In this document: positions 27,090 to 39,186 of the stretch, piece after piece
Layout: every line of letters starts with the position of its first letter
Position numbering within the stretch: the first letter of the stretch is position 1
Source of the DNA: ZC4RG42 sp003242425
GTDB taxonomy: Bacteria; Pseudomonadota; Gammaproteobacteria; Burkholderiales; SG8-39
Direction: 5' to 3'
DNA length: 45,110 bases
Assembly: GCA_937907425.1 (NCBI GenBank)
Contig: CALCIE010000041.1
Coordinates: forward strand, 1 to 45,110
Notes under the pieces: generated by a model
The model's database searches: none
What the model saw: the letters and a program-made list of their open reading frames with translations, nothing else
What the model was told of the DNA's origin: nothing
Position numbers and translations under genes: made by a program

Positions 27090-27704
27090 ATGGATGAGCT
27101 GAATCGCCCGACCGCGGGCCGTCTGGACGCCAGGCGCTGCTGGGCGCTGATCGTCGCGCTGATCGCGGCCTGCTACGCCGCGCTGGCGCTCGCCAACGAG
27201 ATCCGCATCCACGGCGCCCGGCTCGAGCGCGGCGACGACGGCGGCTACACCCTGTCGGCCGATTTCGAGCTCAGCCTGAGCGACCGGCTGCAGGACGTGC
27301 TGAGCGAAGGCGTGCCGCTCTATTTCATCATCGAGTTCGAATGCTACCGGCCGCGCTGGTACTGGTTCGATGCCTCGGTGGCGAAGAAGAAGCATCAGGT
27401 GCGGTTGTCCTTCCACGCCCTGACGCGCACCTACCGGCTGTCCACCGGCGCCCTGCACCAGTCCTTCAACAGCGCCAAGGAGGCCGTCGAGGCCCTCGGC
27501 ACGGTACGCGGCTGGCACGTGCTCGAAGCGGGCGATCTGGAGCCGAACACCAGTTACGAAGTCGCGTTGCGCATGATGCTCGACGTGGACCAGCTGCCCA
27601 AGCCGTTCCAGGTGAGCGCGCTCACCAATCGCGACTGGACGCTCAGCTCGAACTGGGAGCGCTGGGGCTTCGCCACCGACGCCGAAGGGAAGATCGCGCA
27701 ATGA
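27090..27704 (+). CDS. DUF4390 domain-containing protein
   Basis: A 204-residue protein with an N-terminal hydrophobic segment (about 14-34, CWALIVALIAACYAALALA) acting as signal peptide or anchor, followed by a beta-rich domain with SLSDRLQDVLSEGVPLYF and ECYRPRWYWFD. This is the DUF4390 family, which sits between rsmB and an NtrY-type kinase in many Beta- and Gammaproteobacteria. Its function is not known; a periplasmic role near the sensor is inference. Its stop overlaps the kinase start as ATGA (27701-27704). Confidence 0.88.
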   Translation: MDELNRPTAGRLDARRCWALIVALIAACYAALALANEIRIHGARLERGDDGGYTLSADFELSLSDRLQDVLSEGVPLYFIIEFECYRPRWYWFDASVAKKKHQVRLSFHALTRTYRLSTGALHQSFNSAKEAVEALGTVRGWHVLEAGDLEPNTSYEVALRMMLDVDQLPKPFQVSALTNRDWTLSSNWERWGFATDAEGKIAQ

Positions 27705-29782
27705 GGTACCTGCTCATCGCCAGCAGCGCGCTCGGCGGCATCCTGCTCTTCATGCTGGCCGCCGCGAGCGCGGACACCTCGATGTTCGCGGGCCACTACC
27801 CCTTGCTGCTCGTCCTCAACGGGCTGATCGCGATCGCGCTGCTCGGCCTGGTCGGCTACCAGCTGCTGATGCTGCGCCGCGCGCTCAAGGCGCGCGTGTT
27901 CGGTTCGCGCCTCACGCTGCGCTTCCTGCTGATGTTCGTGCTCATGGCGGCGCTGCCGGGGGCGCTGGTCTACACGGTGTCGGTGCAGTTTCTGGCGCGC
28001 AGCATCGAATCCTGGTTCGACGTGCGCGTGGACGCGGCGCTGGAGTCCGGCCTCAACCTCGGCCGCAACGTGCTCGACAGCATGCTGAACGATCTGCGCA
28101 ACAGCGCACGCACCATTTCGCTGGAGCTGGCCGACGTGCCGGTCCAGCAGCAGGCCGGCGTGCTCAACCGCCTGCGCGAGCAGATCGGCGTGGACGAGGC
28201 GCTGCTCGCCACGACCAGCGGCTTCGTGCTGGCGAGCGCCAGCCGGCTGCCGACGCAGCTCGTGCCCGAGGCGCCGCCGCCGGCGGTGCTGCGGCAGGTG
28301 CGGCAGGGCAGCGACTACGCCGCCATCGAGCCGGCCGGCGAAAAGGGCCTGTTGATGCGCGTGGTGGTGCCGCTCCCCTCTTCCGTCTGGGTCGAGGAGA
28401 ATCGCGTGTTGCAGCTCCTGCAGCCGGTGCCCACCTCGCTCGCCGAGAGCGCCGAAACGGTGCAGGCCGTCTATCGCGACTATCGCGAACTTGCCCTGCT
28501 GCGCGTGGGCTTGAAACGCATCTACATCCTGACGCTGACGCTGGCGTTGCTGCTCGCGCTGTTCACGGCCATCGCGCTGGCGTTCCTGCTCAGCAGAAGA
28601 CTGTCCGAGCCGCTGGCGGTGCTGGCGGAGGCGACGCGGGACGTCGCGCGCGGCGATTTCAGCCGCCGGGCGAAAGTGACCACGCGCGACGAACTGGGCG
28701 TGCTGACCCAGGCCTTCAACAGCATGACCGATCAGCTCAGCGAAGCGCGCGCCGCCGCCGAACGCAACCGCGAACAGGTGGAGAACGCCAAGGCCTATCT
28801 CGAGAACATTCTGGCGACGCTGTCCGCCGGCGTGCTGACCTTCGACCGCTCGTTCCGCCTGCAGGTCGCCAACGCCAGTGCCGAAGCGATCCTCAAGACC
28901 AAGCTCGCCGCGGGGGAACCGCTGTCCGGCAGCCCCGCGCTCGCGGCGCTCGCGGAGCTGGTGCGCAACGGCTTCGAACGCGGCAGCGGCGCCTCCTGGC
29001 AGCAGGAACTGGAGCTGCCCGGACAGGGGCAGGTGCTGCTGGTGCGCGGCGCCTCGTTGCCGCACGAGCTGGGCTACGTCGTGGTTTTCGACGACGTCAC
29101 CCAGCTCATCGCCGCGCAGCGCGCCACGGCCTGGGCCGAGGTCGCGCGCCGCCTGGCGCACGAGATCAAGAATCCGCTGACGCCCATCCAGCTCTCGGCC
29201 GAGCGTTTGCAGCATAAACTCGCCGACAAGCTCGCGCCCGCGGATGCGGCCGCGCTGGAACGCGCAACGGGCACGATCATCGCCCAGGTGGCGGCGATGA
29301 AGGCGATGGTCGACGAGTTCCGCGACTACTCGAGGCTGCCGGCGCCCACGCTCGTGGCGCTCGATCTCAACCAGCTCGTGACCGACGTGCTGGCGCTCTA
29401 CGAGCATGCGCAGGGGCACATCGTGCTCGAGCTGGCGGAGAATCTGCCCCTGGTGCGCGGCGACGCGAGCCAGTTGCGGCAGGTGATCCACAACCTGTTG
29501 CGCAACGCCGAGGATGCGCTACAAGGGCATCCGGCGCCGCGCATCGAAATCCGCACCGAACAGGACGGCGACCGTGTGCGGCTGTCGGTGCGCGACAATG
29601 GCGGCGGCTTTGCCGAGTCGGTGATGAAACGGGCTTTCGAGCCCTATGTGACGACCAAACCCAAGGGCACCGGCCTGGGGCTCGCGATCGTGAAGAAGAT
29701 CATCGACGAGCACCACGGCACGGTGAGCCTGGAGAACAAGGGAGGAGCGGCAGTGACCATCGCACTGCCGCGGGCGGCGTGA
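27701..29782 (+). CDS. ntrY: NtrY-like sensor histidine kinase
   Basis: Membrane histidine kinase of 693 residues. Predicted order: three N-terminal membrane helices (about 4-24, 32-55, 70-95), an extracytoplasmic sensor region (about 100-270), a fourth helix (274-297), HAMP (298-350), a PAS-like segment (about 370-470), a HisKA domain with RRLAHEIKNPLTP (phospho-acceptor His487) and an ATPase domain with NLLRNAEDAL, DNGGGF and KGTGLGLAIVKKI. All catalytic motifs are intact. The ATG at 27701 overlaps the DUF4390 stop. NtrY kinases relate to nitrogen or redox signalling in some species; the signal here is unknown. The partner is the next gene. Confidence 0.92.
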   Translation: MRYLLIASSALGGILLFMLAAASADTSMFAGHYPLLLVLNGLIAIALLGLVGYQLLMLRRALKARVFGSRLTLRFLLMFVLMAALPGALVYTVSVQFLARSIESWFDVRVDAALESGLNLGRNVLDSMLNDLRNSARTISLELADVPVQQQAGVLNRLREQIGVDEALLATTSGFVLASASRLPTQLVPEAPPPAVLRQVRQGSDYAAIEPAGEKGLLMRVVVPLPSSVWVEENRVLQLLQPVPTSLAESAETVQAVYRDYRELALLRVGLKRIYILTLTLALLLALFTAIALAFLLSRRLSEPLAVLAEATRDVARGDFSRRAKVTTRDELGVLTQAFNSMTDQLSEARAAAERNREQVENAKAYLENILATLSAGVLTFDRSFRLQVANASAEAILKTKLAAGEPLSGSPALAALAELVRNGFERGSGASWQQELELPGQGQVLLVRGASLPHELGYVVVFDDVTQLIAAQRATAWAEVARRLAHEIKNPLTPIQLSAERLQHKLADKLAPADAAALERATGTIIAQVAAMKAMVDEFRDYSRLPAPTLVALDLNQLVTDVLALYEHAQGHIVLELAENLPLVRGDASQLRQVIHNLLRNAEDALQGHPAPRIEIRTEQDGDRVRLSVRDNGGGFAESVMKRAFEPYVTTKPKGTGLGLAIVKKIIDEHHGTVSLENKGGAAVTIALPRAA

Positions 29783-29804
29783 GCCCCGGGACGGTGTAGA
29801 GGCT

Positions 29805-31049
29805 ATGGCAACCATACTCGTAGTCGACGATGAAGTAGGCATCCGCGAACTGCTGTCGGAGATTCTCGAGGACGAGGGGCACACCGTGCGTCTCGCCGAG
29901 AACGCGGCGGCGGCGCGCGAGCACCGCAATCGCGAACGCCCGGATCTGGTGCTGCTCGACATCTGGATGCCGGACATCGATGGCATCTCGCTGCTCAAGG
30001 AGTGGGCGGCCTCCGGACAGCTCACCATGCCGGTGGTGATGATGTCGGGCCACGCCACCATCGATACCGCGGTGGAAGCCACGCGCATCGGCGCGCTGGA
30101 ATTCCTCGAAAAGCCGATCACGATGCAGAAGCTCCTGGCCACGGTGAAGCGGGCGCTGCGGGCTTCCGAACCCCAGTCGTATGCGCGCTTCGCACCGCTG
30201 GCCATCGGCCGCTCGGCCACCGTGGTCGAATTGCGCAAGCGCCTGTCGCAGTACGCGCAGGTCAACACGCCGCTGCTGCTGCGCGGCGAGCCGGGTGCGA
30301 TGGCCGAGCTGTACGCGCGCGCCCTGCATCAGCCCGGTGTGCCCTTCGTCGTGGCCGGCCCGGCGTTGTCCGAAGCGCCGCAATCGCTGTTGATGCAGGC
30401 AGCAGGCGGCATCCTGTTTGTCGACGAGCTTGCCAGCCTGTCCAAGGCGCAGCAGCGCGGCCTGGCGTTCATCGTCCCGCAGGCCGAGCGGCAGAAAGTG
30501 CGCCTCGTCAGTTTCACCAGCCGCGTGCACCGCCAGCTCGTCGAGGAATGCGGCTTCGACGAGCAGTTGCTCGCGCACTTGTCGCAATTGGTACTGGCCC
30601 TGCCGCCCCTGCGCATGCAGGCCGAGGACATCCCCGACCTGGCGGTGAGCCTGCTCAACCAGCTCGTCGAAACGCGGGTCACGCCGCCGCGCACGTTCTC
30701 GGTCGCGGCCCTCAACCTGCTACGCCAGTATTCCTGGCCGCGCAACATGGAGGAGCTGCACCAGGTCGTACGCAGCGCCGCGCTCGGTGCGCTGGAGGAG
30801 GAAATCAGCGCCGAGGACGTGCAGCGCGTCCTCCCGCCCGAACCGCAGACGCCGCTCGCGCTCTCTGCCAGCTTGCTCGAACAGCCTTTGCGCGAAGCGC
30901 GCGAGGCCTTCGAGCGCGCCTATTTCGAACATCACCTCGCGCGCGACATTTCCATGAGCCGGTTGGCTGAGAAGAGCGGTCTCGAACGTACGCACCTCTA
31001 CCGCAAGCTCAAGGCGCTCGGACTGCACGTCGGCAAGAAGGAAGAATAA
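29805..31049 (+). CDS. ntrX: NtrX-like response regulator with degenerate AAA+ domain
   Basis: A 414-residue regulator with a normal receiver domain (Asp8, Asp9, phospho-acceptor Asp52, Lys103) and a C-terminal Fis-type helix-turn-helix (about 370-412, MSRLAEKSGLERTHLYRKLKALGL in part). The central sigma54-activator domain is degenerate. The Walker A position reads GEPGAMAE (161-168) without the lysine, the GAFTGA loop is missing, and only a Walker B-like GGILFVDEL (201-209) remains. It is thus unlikely to drive sigma54 promoters and may bind DNA as a plain activator or repressor. It is 22 bases after the kinase and 5 before trkA. Confidence 0.9.
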   Translation: MATILVVDDEVGIRELLSEILEDEGHTVRLAENAAAAREHRNRERPDLVLLDIWMPDIDGISLLKEWAASGQLTMPVVMMSGHATIDTAVEATRIGALEFLEKPITMQKLLATVKRALRASEPQSYARFAPLAIGRSATVVELRKRLSQYAQVNTPLLLRGEPGAMAELYARALHQPGVPFVVAGPALSEAPQSLLMQAAGGILFVDELASLSKAQQRGLAFIVPQAERQKVRLVSFTSRVHRQLVEECGFDEQLLAHLSQLVLALPPLRMQAEDIPDLAVSLLNQLVETRVTPPRTFSVAALNLLRQYSWPRNMEELHQVVRSAALGALEEEISAEDVQRVLPPEPQTPLALSASLLEQPLREAREAFERAYFEHHLARDISMSRLAEKSGLERTHLYRKLKALGLHVGKKEE

Positions 31050-31054
31050 AGTCC

Positions 31055-32446
31055 ATGAAGATCATCATCCTCGGTGCCGGCCAGGTCGGCTCGACGCTGG
31101 CGGAGAGCCTCGCGTCCGAGCAGAACGACATCACCGTGGTCGACATCGAGCCGACGCGGTTGCGCGAGCTGCAGGACCGTCTCGACTTGCGCACGGTGGT
31201 CGGCAGCGCCGCACATCCCGATACGCTGATCGAAGCGGGCATCCAGGACGCCGACATGCTGGTCGCCGTGACGCAATCTGACGAAACCAATCTCGTCGCC
31301 TGCCGCATCGCCGCGCAGCTCTACAACGTACCGACCAAGATCGCGCGCTTGCGTGCCACAGGCTTTCTCAGCCGCCCCGAGCTGATGGGCGAAAACGGTT
31401 TCAATGTCGACCACGCCATCTGCCCGGAAGCCGTGCTCACCGAATACATCGCCCGGCTGATCGAATTTCCCGAAGCGCTGCAGGTGCTGGAATTCGGCGG
31501 CGGACGGCTCACCATGGTGGTGGTGCGGGCCGTGAGGGGCGGTCTGCTGATCGGGCATCCGCTGAAGGAGCTGCGCAAACACATCCCGCACGTGGACGCG
31601 CGCATCGTCGCTATCTACCGCGGCGACCAGTCGATCATCCCCGACGGCGACACGGTCATCATGCAAGGCGACGAAGTGTTCTGCCTCGCGCCCACGGACC
31701 GCATTCGCGAGGTCATGCGCGAGCTGCGCAAAATGGACAAGCCGGTCAGGCGCGTCATGATCGCCGGCGGCGGCAACATCGGGGTGCGGCTTGCGCGCGC
31801 GCTCGAGAACGACTACCAGGTAAAGGTGATCGAACACAACAAGCGCCGCGCAGAGTTCGTCGCCAGCCAGCTGAACAACGTGCTCGTCCTGCAGGGCGAC
31901 GCGACCGACGAGGAGCTGCTCGAGTCCGAGCGCATCGAGGAGATGGACCTGTTCCTCGCGCTCACCAACGACGACGAGAACAACATCATGTCCGCCCTGC
32001 TTGCCAAGCGCATGGGTGCCCGGCGCGTGGTCGCGCTCATCAACCGGCGCGCCTACGCCGATCTGGTGCAGGGCGGGCAGATCGACATTGCCCTCTCGCC
32101 GGCGCAGGCCACCATCGGCAAGCTGTTGCAGCACATCCGTCGTGCCGACGTGGTCGCGGTGCACAGCTTGCGGCGCGGAGCTGCCGAGGCGCTCGAACTG
32201 GTGGCGCATGGCGACGAGCGGACTTCCAAAGTCATCGGCAAGCGTGTCGACCAGATCACGCTGCCGCGCGACACGACCATCGGCGCCATCGTGCGCCGGC
32301 GCGACGACGCCGAGCGCGCGGAGGTGATCATGGCGCATCACGACACGGTCATCGAATCCGGCGATCACGTCGTCATGTTCGTCGCCAACAAGCGCGTCGT
32401 GCCGAAGGTCGAGAAGCTGTTCCAGGTCGGCTTCAGCTTCATCTGA
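31055..32446 (+). CDS. trkA: Potassium transporter regulatory subunit TrkA
   Basis: Peripheral NAD-binding subunit that gates the Trk potassium channel. The 463-residue product carries two RCK units, each with a Rossmann loop: MKIIILGAGQVGSTLAES at the N-terminus and VMIAGGGNIGVRLARAL at mid-protein. Each is followed by a TrkA-C domain. It is 3 bases ahead of trkH and probably co-transcribed with the upstream two-component pair. Confidence 0.95.
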   Translation: MKIIILGAGQVGSTLAESLASEQNDITVVDIEPTRLRELQDRLDLRTVVGSAAHPDTLIEAGIQDADMLVAVTQSDETNLVACRIAAQLYNVPTKIARLRATGFLSRPELMGENGFNVDHAICPEAVLTEYIARLIEFPEALQVLEFGGGRLTMVVVRAVRGGLLIGHPLKELRKHIPHVDARIVAIYRGDQSIIPDGDTVIMQGDEVFCLAPTDRIREVMRELRKMDKPVRRVMIAGGGNIGVRLARALENDYQVKVIEHNKRRAEFVASQLNNVLVLQGDATDEELLESERIEEMDLFLALTNDDENNIMSALLAKRMGARRVVALINRRAYADLVQGGQIDIALSPAQATIGKLLQHIRRADVVAVHSLRRGAAEALELVAHGDERTSKVIGKRVDQITLPRDTTIGAIVRRRDDAERAEVIMAHHDTVIESGDHVVMFVANKRVVPKVEKLFQVGFSFI

Positions 32447-32449
32447 ACC

Positions 32450-33937
32450 ATGGTCGCCACCACCCTTGCCCCGACCGCGCTCGAGCGACGCCTGCCGCTG
32501 CTCAACACGCTCGGCAAGGTCATCATGATCTTCGGACTGTCGTTGCTGCTGCCGATCGGGGTGTCGCACTATCTGGACGACGGCGCGCAGCTCGCCTACG
32601 ACGAGGCGCTCGTCGTCACCGTGTCGATCGGCGCGCTGCTATGGCTGGCGAGCCGCCGCTCGCAACGCGAGCTCGCCACGCGCGACGGCTTCCTGCTGGT
32701 GGGGCTGGTGTGGACTGTGCTGCCGGCGCTCGCGACCCTGCCGCTGCTGTTCTACTTCCCCGACATGTCCTTCACCGAGGCCTATTTCGAAACCGTCTCG
32801 GGCCTCACCGCCACCGGCGCCTCGGTAATGGATCAACTCGACAATCTGCCGGCATCCGTCAATCTCTGGCGCACCCAGTTGTGCTGGATGGGCGGCATGG
32901 GCATCGTGGTGCTGGCGGTGGCGATCCTGCCGCTGCTCGGCGTGGGCGGCGCGCAGCTCTTCAAGGCGGAGACGCCCACACCGATGAAGGACAATCGCCT
33001 CACACCGCGCATCAACGAGACCGCCAAGGGTCTCTGGATGGTCTATTTCGTCGCCACGCTTCTGTGCGTGCTCGCCTATCGCCTCGCGGGCATGAGCTGG
33101 CTAGACGCCCTCATGCACGGCTTCTCGACCATCAGCCTGGGCGGCCTCACGCCCCACGACGCGAGCTTCGCCTATTTCGATTCGCTCGCGATCGAGCTTA
33201 TCTGCATCGCGTTCATGCTGTTCGCGAGCCTCAATTTCGCCACTCACTTCCTGGTCTGGCACCGCCGTTCGCTGCGCGCCTACTGGCGCGATCCCGAGGT
33301 GGTCTGGGTGCTGGGCGTGATGCTCGCGAGCGTGGCGGTGATCGCGCTGTTCCTGTACTGGCGCCAGTACTACGAGACGTTCACGGAGGCGTTGCGCTAC
33401 GCCGCCTTCAACGTGGTCGCGGTGGCGAGCACGGCGGGATTCTCGACCGCCGACTACAACCAGTGGCCGGTGTTCGCGCCCCTGTGGATGCTGTTCCTGT
33501 CCGCTGTGGCCTGCTCTTCCGGTTCGACCGGCGGCGGCATCAAGATGATTCGAGCGCTGGTGCTGCTGAACCAGGCTTTTCGCGAGCTCACGCGCATCGT
33601 CCATCCGCGCGCGACGGTGCCGCTCAAGATCGGCGGAACGACGATCGAGAACAAGCTCATTTTCGCCGTACTGGCTTTCATGCTGATCTACGGCGGCACG
33701 ATGATCGCCACGACGCTGGCGCTTGCCGCCTCGGGCGTCGATACCATTACCGCGTTCTCGGCGATCGTCGCCTGCCTGAACAACCTCGGCCCCGGGCTGC
33801 ACCAGGTCGGTCCCGCCAGCAACTTCGCCGGCTTCAACGCCTTTCAGCTCTGGATCTGTACCGCCACCATGCTGCTCGGCCGCCTCGAGCTGTTCAGCCT
33901 GCTGGTGCTGTTCACCCCGGCGTTCTGGCGCAAATAG
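32450..33937 (+). CDS. trkH: Trk-type potassium uptake protein TrkH
   Basis: Pore-forming inner-membrane subunit of the Trk potassium uptake system. The 495-residue product has many hydrophobic segments and the four P-loop-like selectivity segments ETVSGLTATGAS, FSTISLGGLTP, VASTAGFSTADYN and ACLNNLGPGLHQVG. It immediately follows trkA, with which it forms the complex. Its stop abuts the convergent lipoprotein gene with no spacer. Confidence 0.95.
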   Translation: MVATTLAPTALERRLPLLNTLGKVIMIFGLSLLLPIGVSHYLDDGAQLAYDEALVVTVSIGALLWLASRRSQRELATRDGFLLVGLVWTVLPALATLPLLFYFPDMSFTEAYFETVSGLTATGASVMDQLDNLPASVNLWRTQLCWMGGMGIVVLAVAILPLLGVGGAQLFKAETPTPMKDNRLTPRINETAKGLWMVYFVATLLCVLAYRLAGMSWLDALMHGFSTISLGGLTPHDASFAYFDSLAIELICIAFMLFASLNFATHFLVWHRRSLRAYWRDPEVVWVLGVMLASVAVIALFLYWRQYYETFTEALRYAAFNVVAVASTAGFSTADYNQWPVFAPLWMLFLSAVACSSGSTGGGIKMIRALVLLNQAFRELTRIVHPRATVPLKIGGTTIENKLIFAVLAFMLIYGGTMIATTLALAASGVDTITAFSAIVACLNNLGPGLHQVGPASNFAGFNAFQLWICTATMLLGRLELFSLLVLFTPAFWRK

Positions 33938-34465
33938 TCAGGGCCGCAGCGGCCTGAACGAGCCGAGAAAGAAATCCAGATCGACTTCGGCTGCGCGTTC
34001 GCTCGGACCGATGAACAGCACCTGGTAGTAGCGGCGGGTATCGTGCAGCACGCGCGCGGCGAGCAGCATCGGCCGCCCATCGGCCTCGCCTTCGGCCCGG
34101 AATTCCTCGCCCTGCAGACCGGGCAGTTCCAGCTTCGTTTCGTGGACGACGCGGCCGCCGATGTTGCGGATCAGTCCCGCGCGCGCGGCGTCCTGCACGC
34201 TCGCCGCGTCGGCGCCCGGCGGCAGGTCGGCATAGGCGACGCCGAAGGCCATGCCGTTCACTTCCGCACGCAGCATGTGCACGTCGAGCGCCGCGCCGCC
34301 GAGCTGCAGCGTGCGGCTCACTTCCTTCGGACGCGCCGGAAACATCACGGCGAAGCCGCCCTCGGCCGAACGCAGTTCGCGCCAGTCGAGGTCGGGATAA
34401 CAGCCGGCGAGCGCGACCGCGAGGAAGAGGCCGAGCGCCGCACGTGCGACGTTCAGAGCGCGCAT
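33938..34465 (-). CDS. Putative lipoprotein, unknown function
   Basis: A 175-residue protein starting MRALNVARAALGLFLAVALAGC, a lipoprotein signal with a lipobox-like LAGC ending at Cys22. The body has alternating strands (EGGFAVMFPARPKEVSR, GVAYADLPPG, YYQVLFIGPSE) reminiscent of small outer-membrane-linked lipoproteins; I recognise no named family. The ATG at 34463-34465 was chosen over an upstream in-frame start because it begins the signal peptide. It overlaps the end of the MOSC gene by 13 bases and closes the apparent metH operon. Confidence 0.75.
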   Translation of the reverse strand: MRALNVARAALGLFLAVALAGCYPDLDWRELRSAEGGFAVMFPARPKEVSRTLQLGGAALDVHMLRAEVNGMAFGVAYADLPPGADAASVQDAARAGLIRNIGGRVVHETKLELPGLQGEEFRAEGEADGRPMLLAARVLHDTRRYYQVLFIGPSERAAEVDLDFFLGSFRPLRP

Positions 34466-34926
34466 ACCGCGTCTCCTACGCGGATGAGGCCCGGCTCGAT
34501 CACGGCGGCGGTCAGGCCGCCGTGGCCGCGCATGGCGTTCAAACCGCCGCGGCCGAGCGCGGCCTCCATGCGCGAGCAGGGATCGCACAACCCCGTGCCT
34601 TCCAGTACCGCCCCGCCCACGCGGAAGCGGCGCCCCTTCAGGGCGATGAGGTTGATCCCGCTCACGACCAGATTGCGGCGCAGCCACGCCGGATCGATGA
34701 CGGCATGGCCGGTGAGCGCGGCAATCACCGGCAGATGTTCGGCCTGGATGAGCGTGACCGCGCGGCGGCCGTTGGCCTTGCCGTAGTGATCACCGACCAG
34801 TCCCGAAAGACCCGCTTCCACGGACTCGACCGTCACGGGCAAGGCGAGCCGTTCCGGCCGCACGCCGATCCATTCCACGCGGCCGGGCCGCGGAAATTCG
34901 CAGAGCAGATCGGCCAGCGTTTCCAC
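34453..34926 (-). CDS. MOSC domain-containing protein
   Basis: A 157-residue protein with the MOSC fold found in molybdenum-cofactor sulfurase C-termini and YiiM-type proteins. The conserved cysteine lies in GTGLCDPCSRME, with NLVVSGINLIALKGRRFRVG before it and AVIEPGLIRVGD at the end. Such domains handle persulfide or molybdenum cofactor in characterised members; the substrate here is unknown. It is 6 bases after ridA and overlaps the next lipoprotein gene. Confidence 0.88.
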   Translation of the reverse strand: METLADLLCEFPRPGRVEWIGVRPERLALPVTVESVEAGLSGLVGDHYGKANGRRAVTLIQAEHLPVIAALTGHAVIDPAWLRRNLVVSGINLIALKGRRFRVGGAVLEGTGLCDPCSRMEAALGRGGLNAMRGHGGLTAAVIEPGLIRVGDAVCAL

Positions 34927-34932
34927 AGCCCG

Positions 34933-35283
34933 CTACTTCGCGGCGATGCAGGCGATTTCGACCAGCATGCGCGGGTCGGCGAGCTTCGCCTCCACCGTGG
35001 CGCGGCAGGGCAGATTGTCCGCATCCACCCAGTTCGACCACACCTCGTTCATCGCTTCGCGATGACGCATGTCGGCCAGCCACACGTTGGCCGAAATGAT
35101 CTTCGATTTGTGCGAACCGGCCTTGGCGAGCAGCGCATCGATCTGCTGCAGGACGTCCGCGGTCTGCCCCTTGATGTCCTGGCCGAGATCGCGCGGTACC
35201 TGCCCGCCGAGGAAAACGAGGCCGTTGTATTCGACGGCGTCGCACAGCAGCCTGCCGTGCGGGTTGTGGCGGACGATGTTCAT
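34933..35283 (-). CDS. RidA family protein (enamine/imine deaminase)
   Basis: A 116-residue member of the RidA/YjgF family, which hydrolyses reactive enamines and imines formed from amino acid metabolism. Visible features are VFLGGQVPRDLGQDIKGQTADVLQQID, here noted as the GQVP...Q.QT pattern, and the C-terminal PCRATVEAKLADP holding the conserved substrate-binding arginine. The ATG at 35281-35283 follows the metH stop by 23 bases. A longer frame reaching 37677 runs through metH and is not real. Confidence 0.9.
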   Translation of the reverse strand: MNIVRHNPHGRLLCDAVEYNGLVFLGGQVPRDLGQDIKGQTADVLQQIDALLAKAGSHKSKIISANVWLADMRHREAMNEVWSNWVDADNLPCRATVEAKLADPRMLVEIACIAAK

Positions 35284-35306
35284 AGTCTCTCCGTGCAGGG
35301 GGGCGC

Positions 35307-38984
<3,678 letters not shown>

Positions 38985-39020
38985 GGCGTGCTTTGCGAAC
39001 AGGTGCCGAGGGAACGGGCG

Positions 39021-39026
39021 ATTATA
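39021..39026 (-). promoter_or_regulatory. Consensus -10 element ahead of metH
   Basis: ATTATA on the plus strand reads as a perfect TATAAT on the minus strand, 37 bases upstream of the metH ATG. No convincing -35 hexamer is seen at 16-18 bases, so an activator may be needed. This is inference from sequence. Confidence 0.5.
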
Positions 39027-39186
39027 GGCGAAGGGGCGGGGAACTGGCCCGGATTAATCGCTATGAGCTTATTCCGCCGTTTTCGCCGCGGCGGGGTTGG
39101 ATGCGCGCCGCCGCCCTTGGTTGTGGCATCGGCGCCGCCGCTCCATATCTGTTGCTAAAGGTCCGCGGTGGACGTCGCGCAGACAT

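Noticed and set aside
38985..39186. Cobalamin or SAM riboswitch ahead of metH
   Set aside because: The leader deduced from the -10 element is only about 30 bases and no B12-box or SAM-riboswitch core was seen in the gap.
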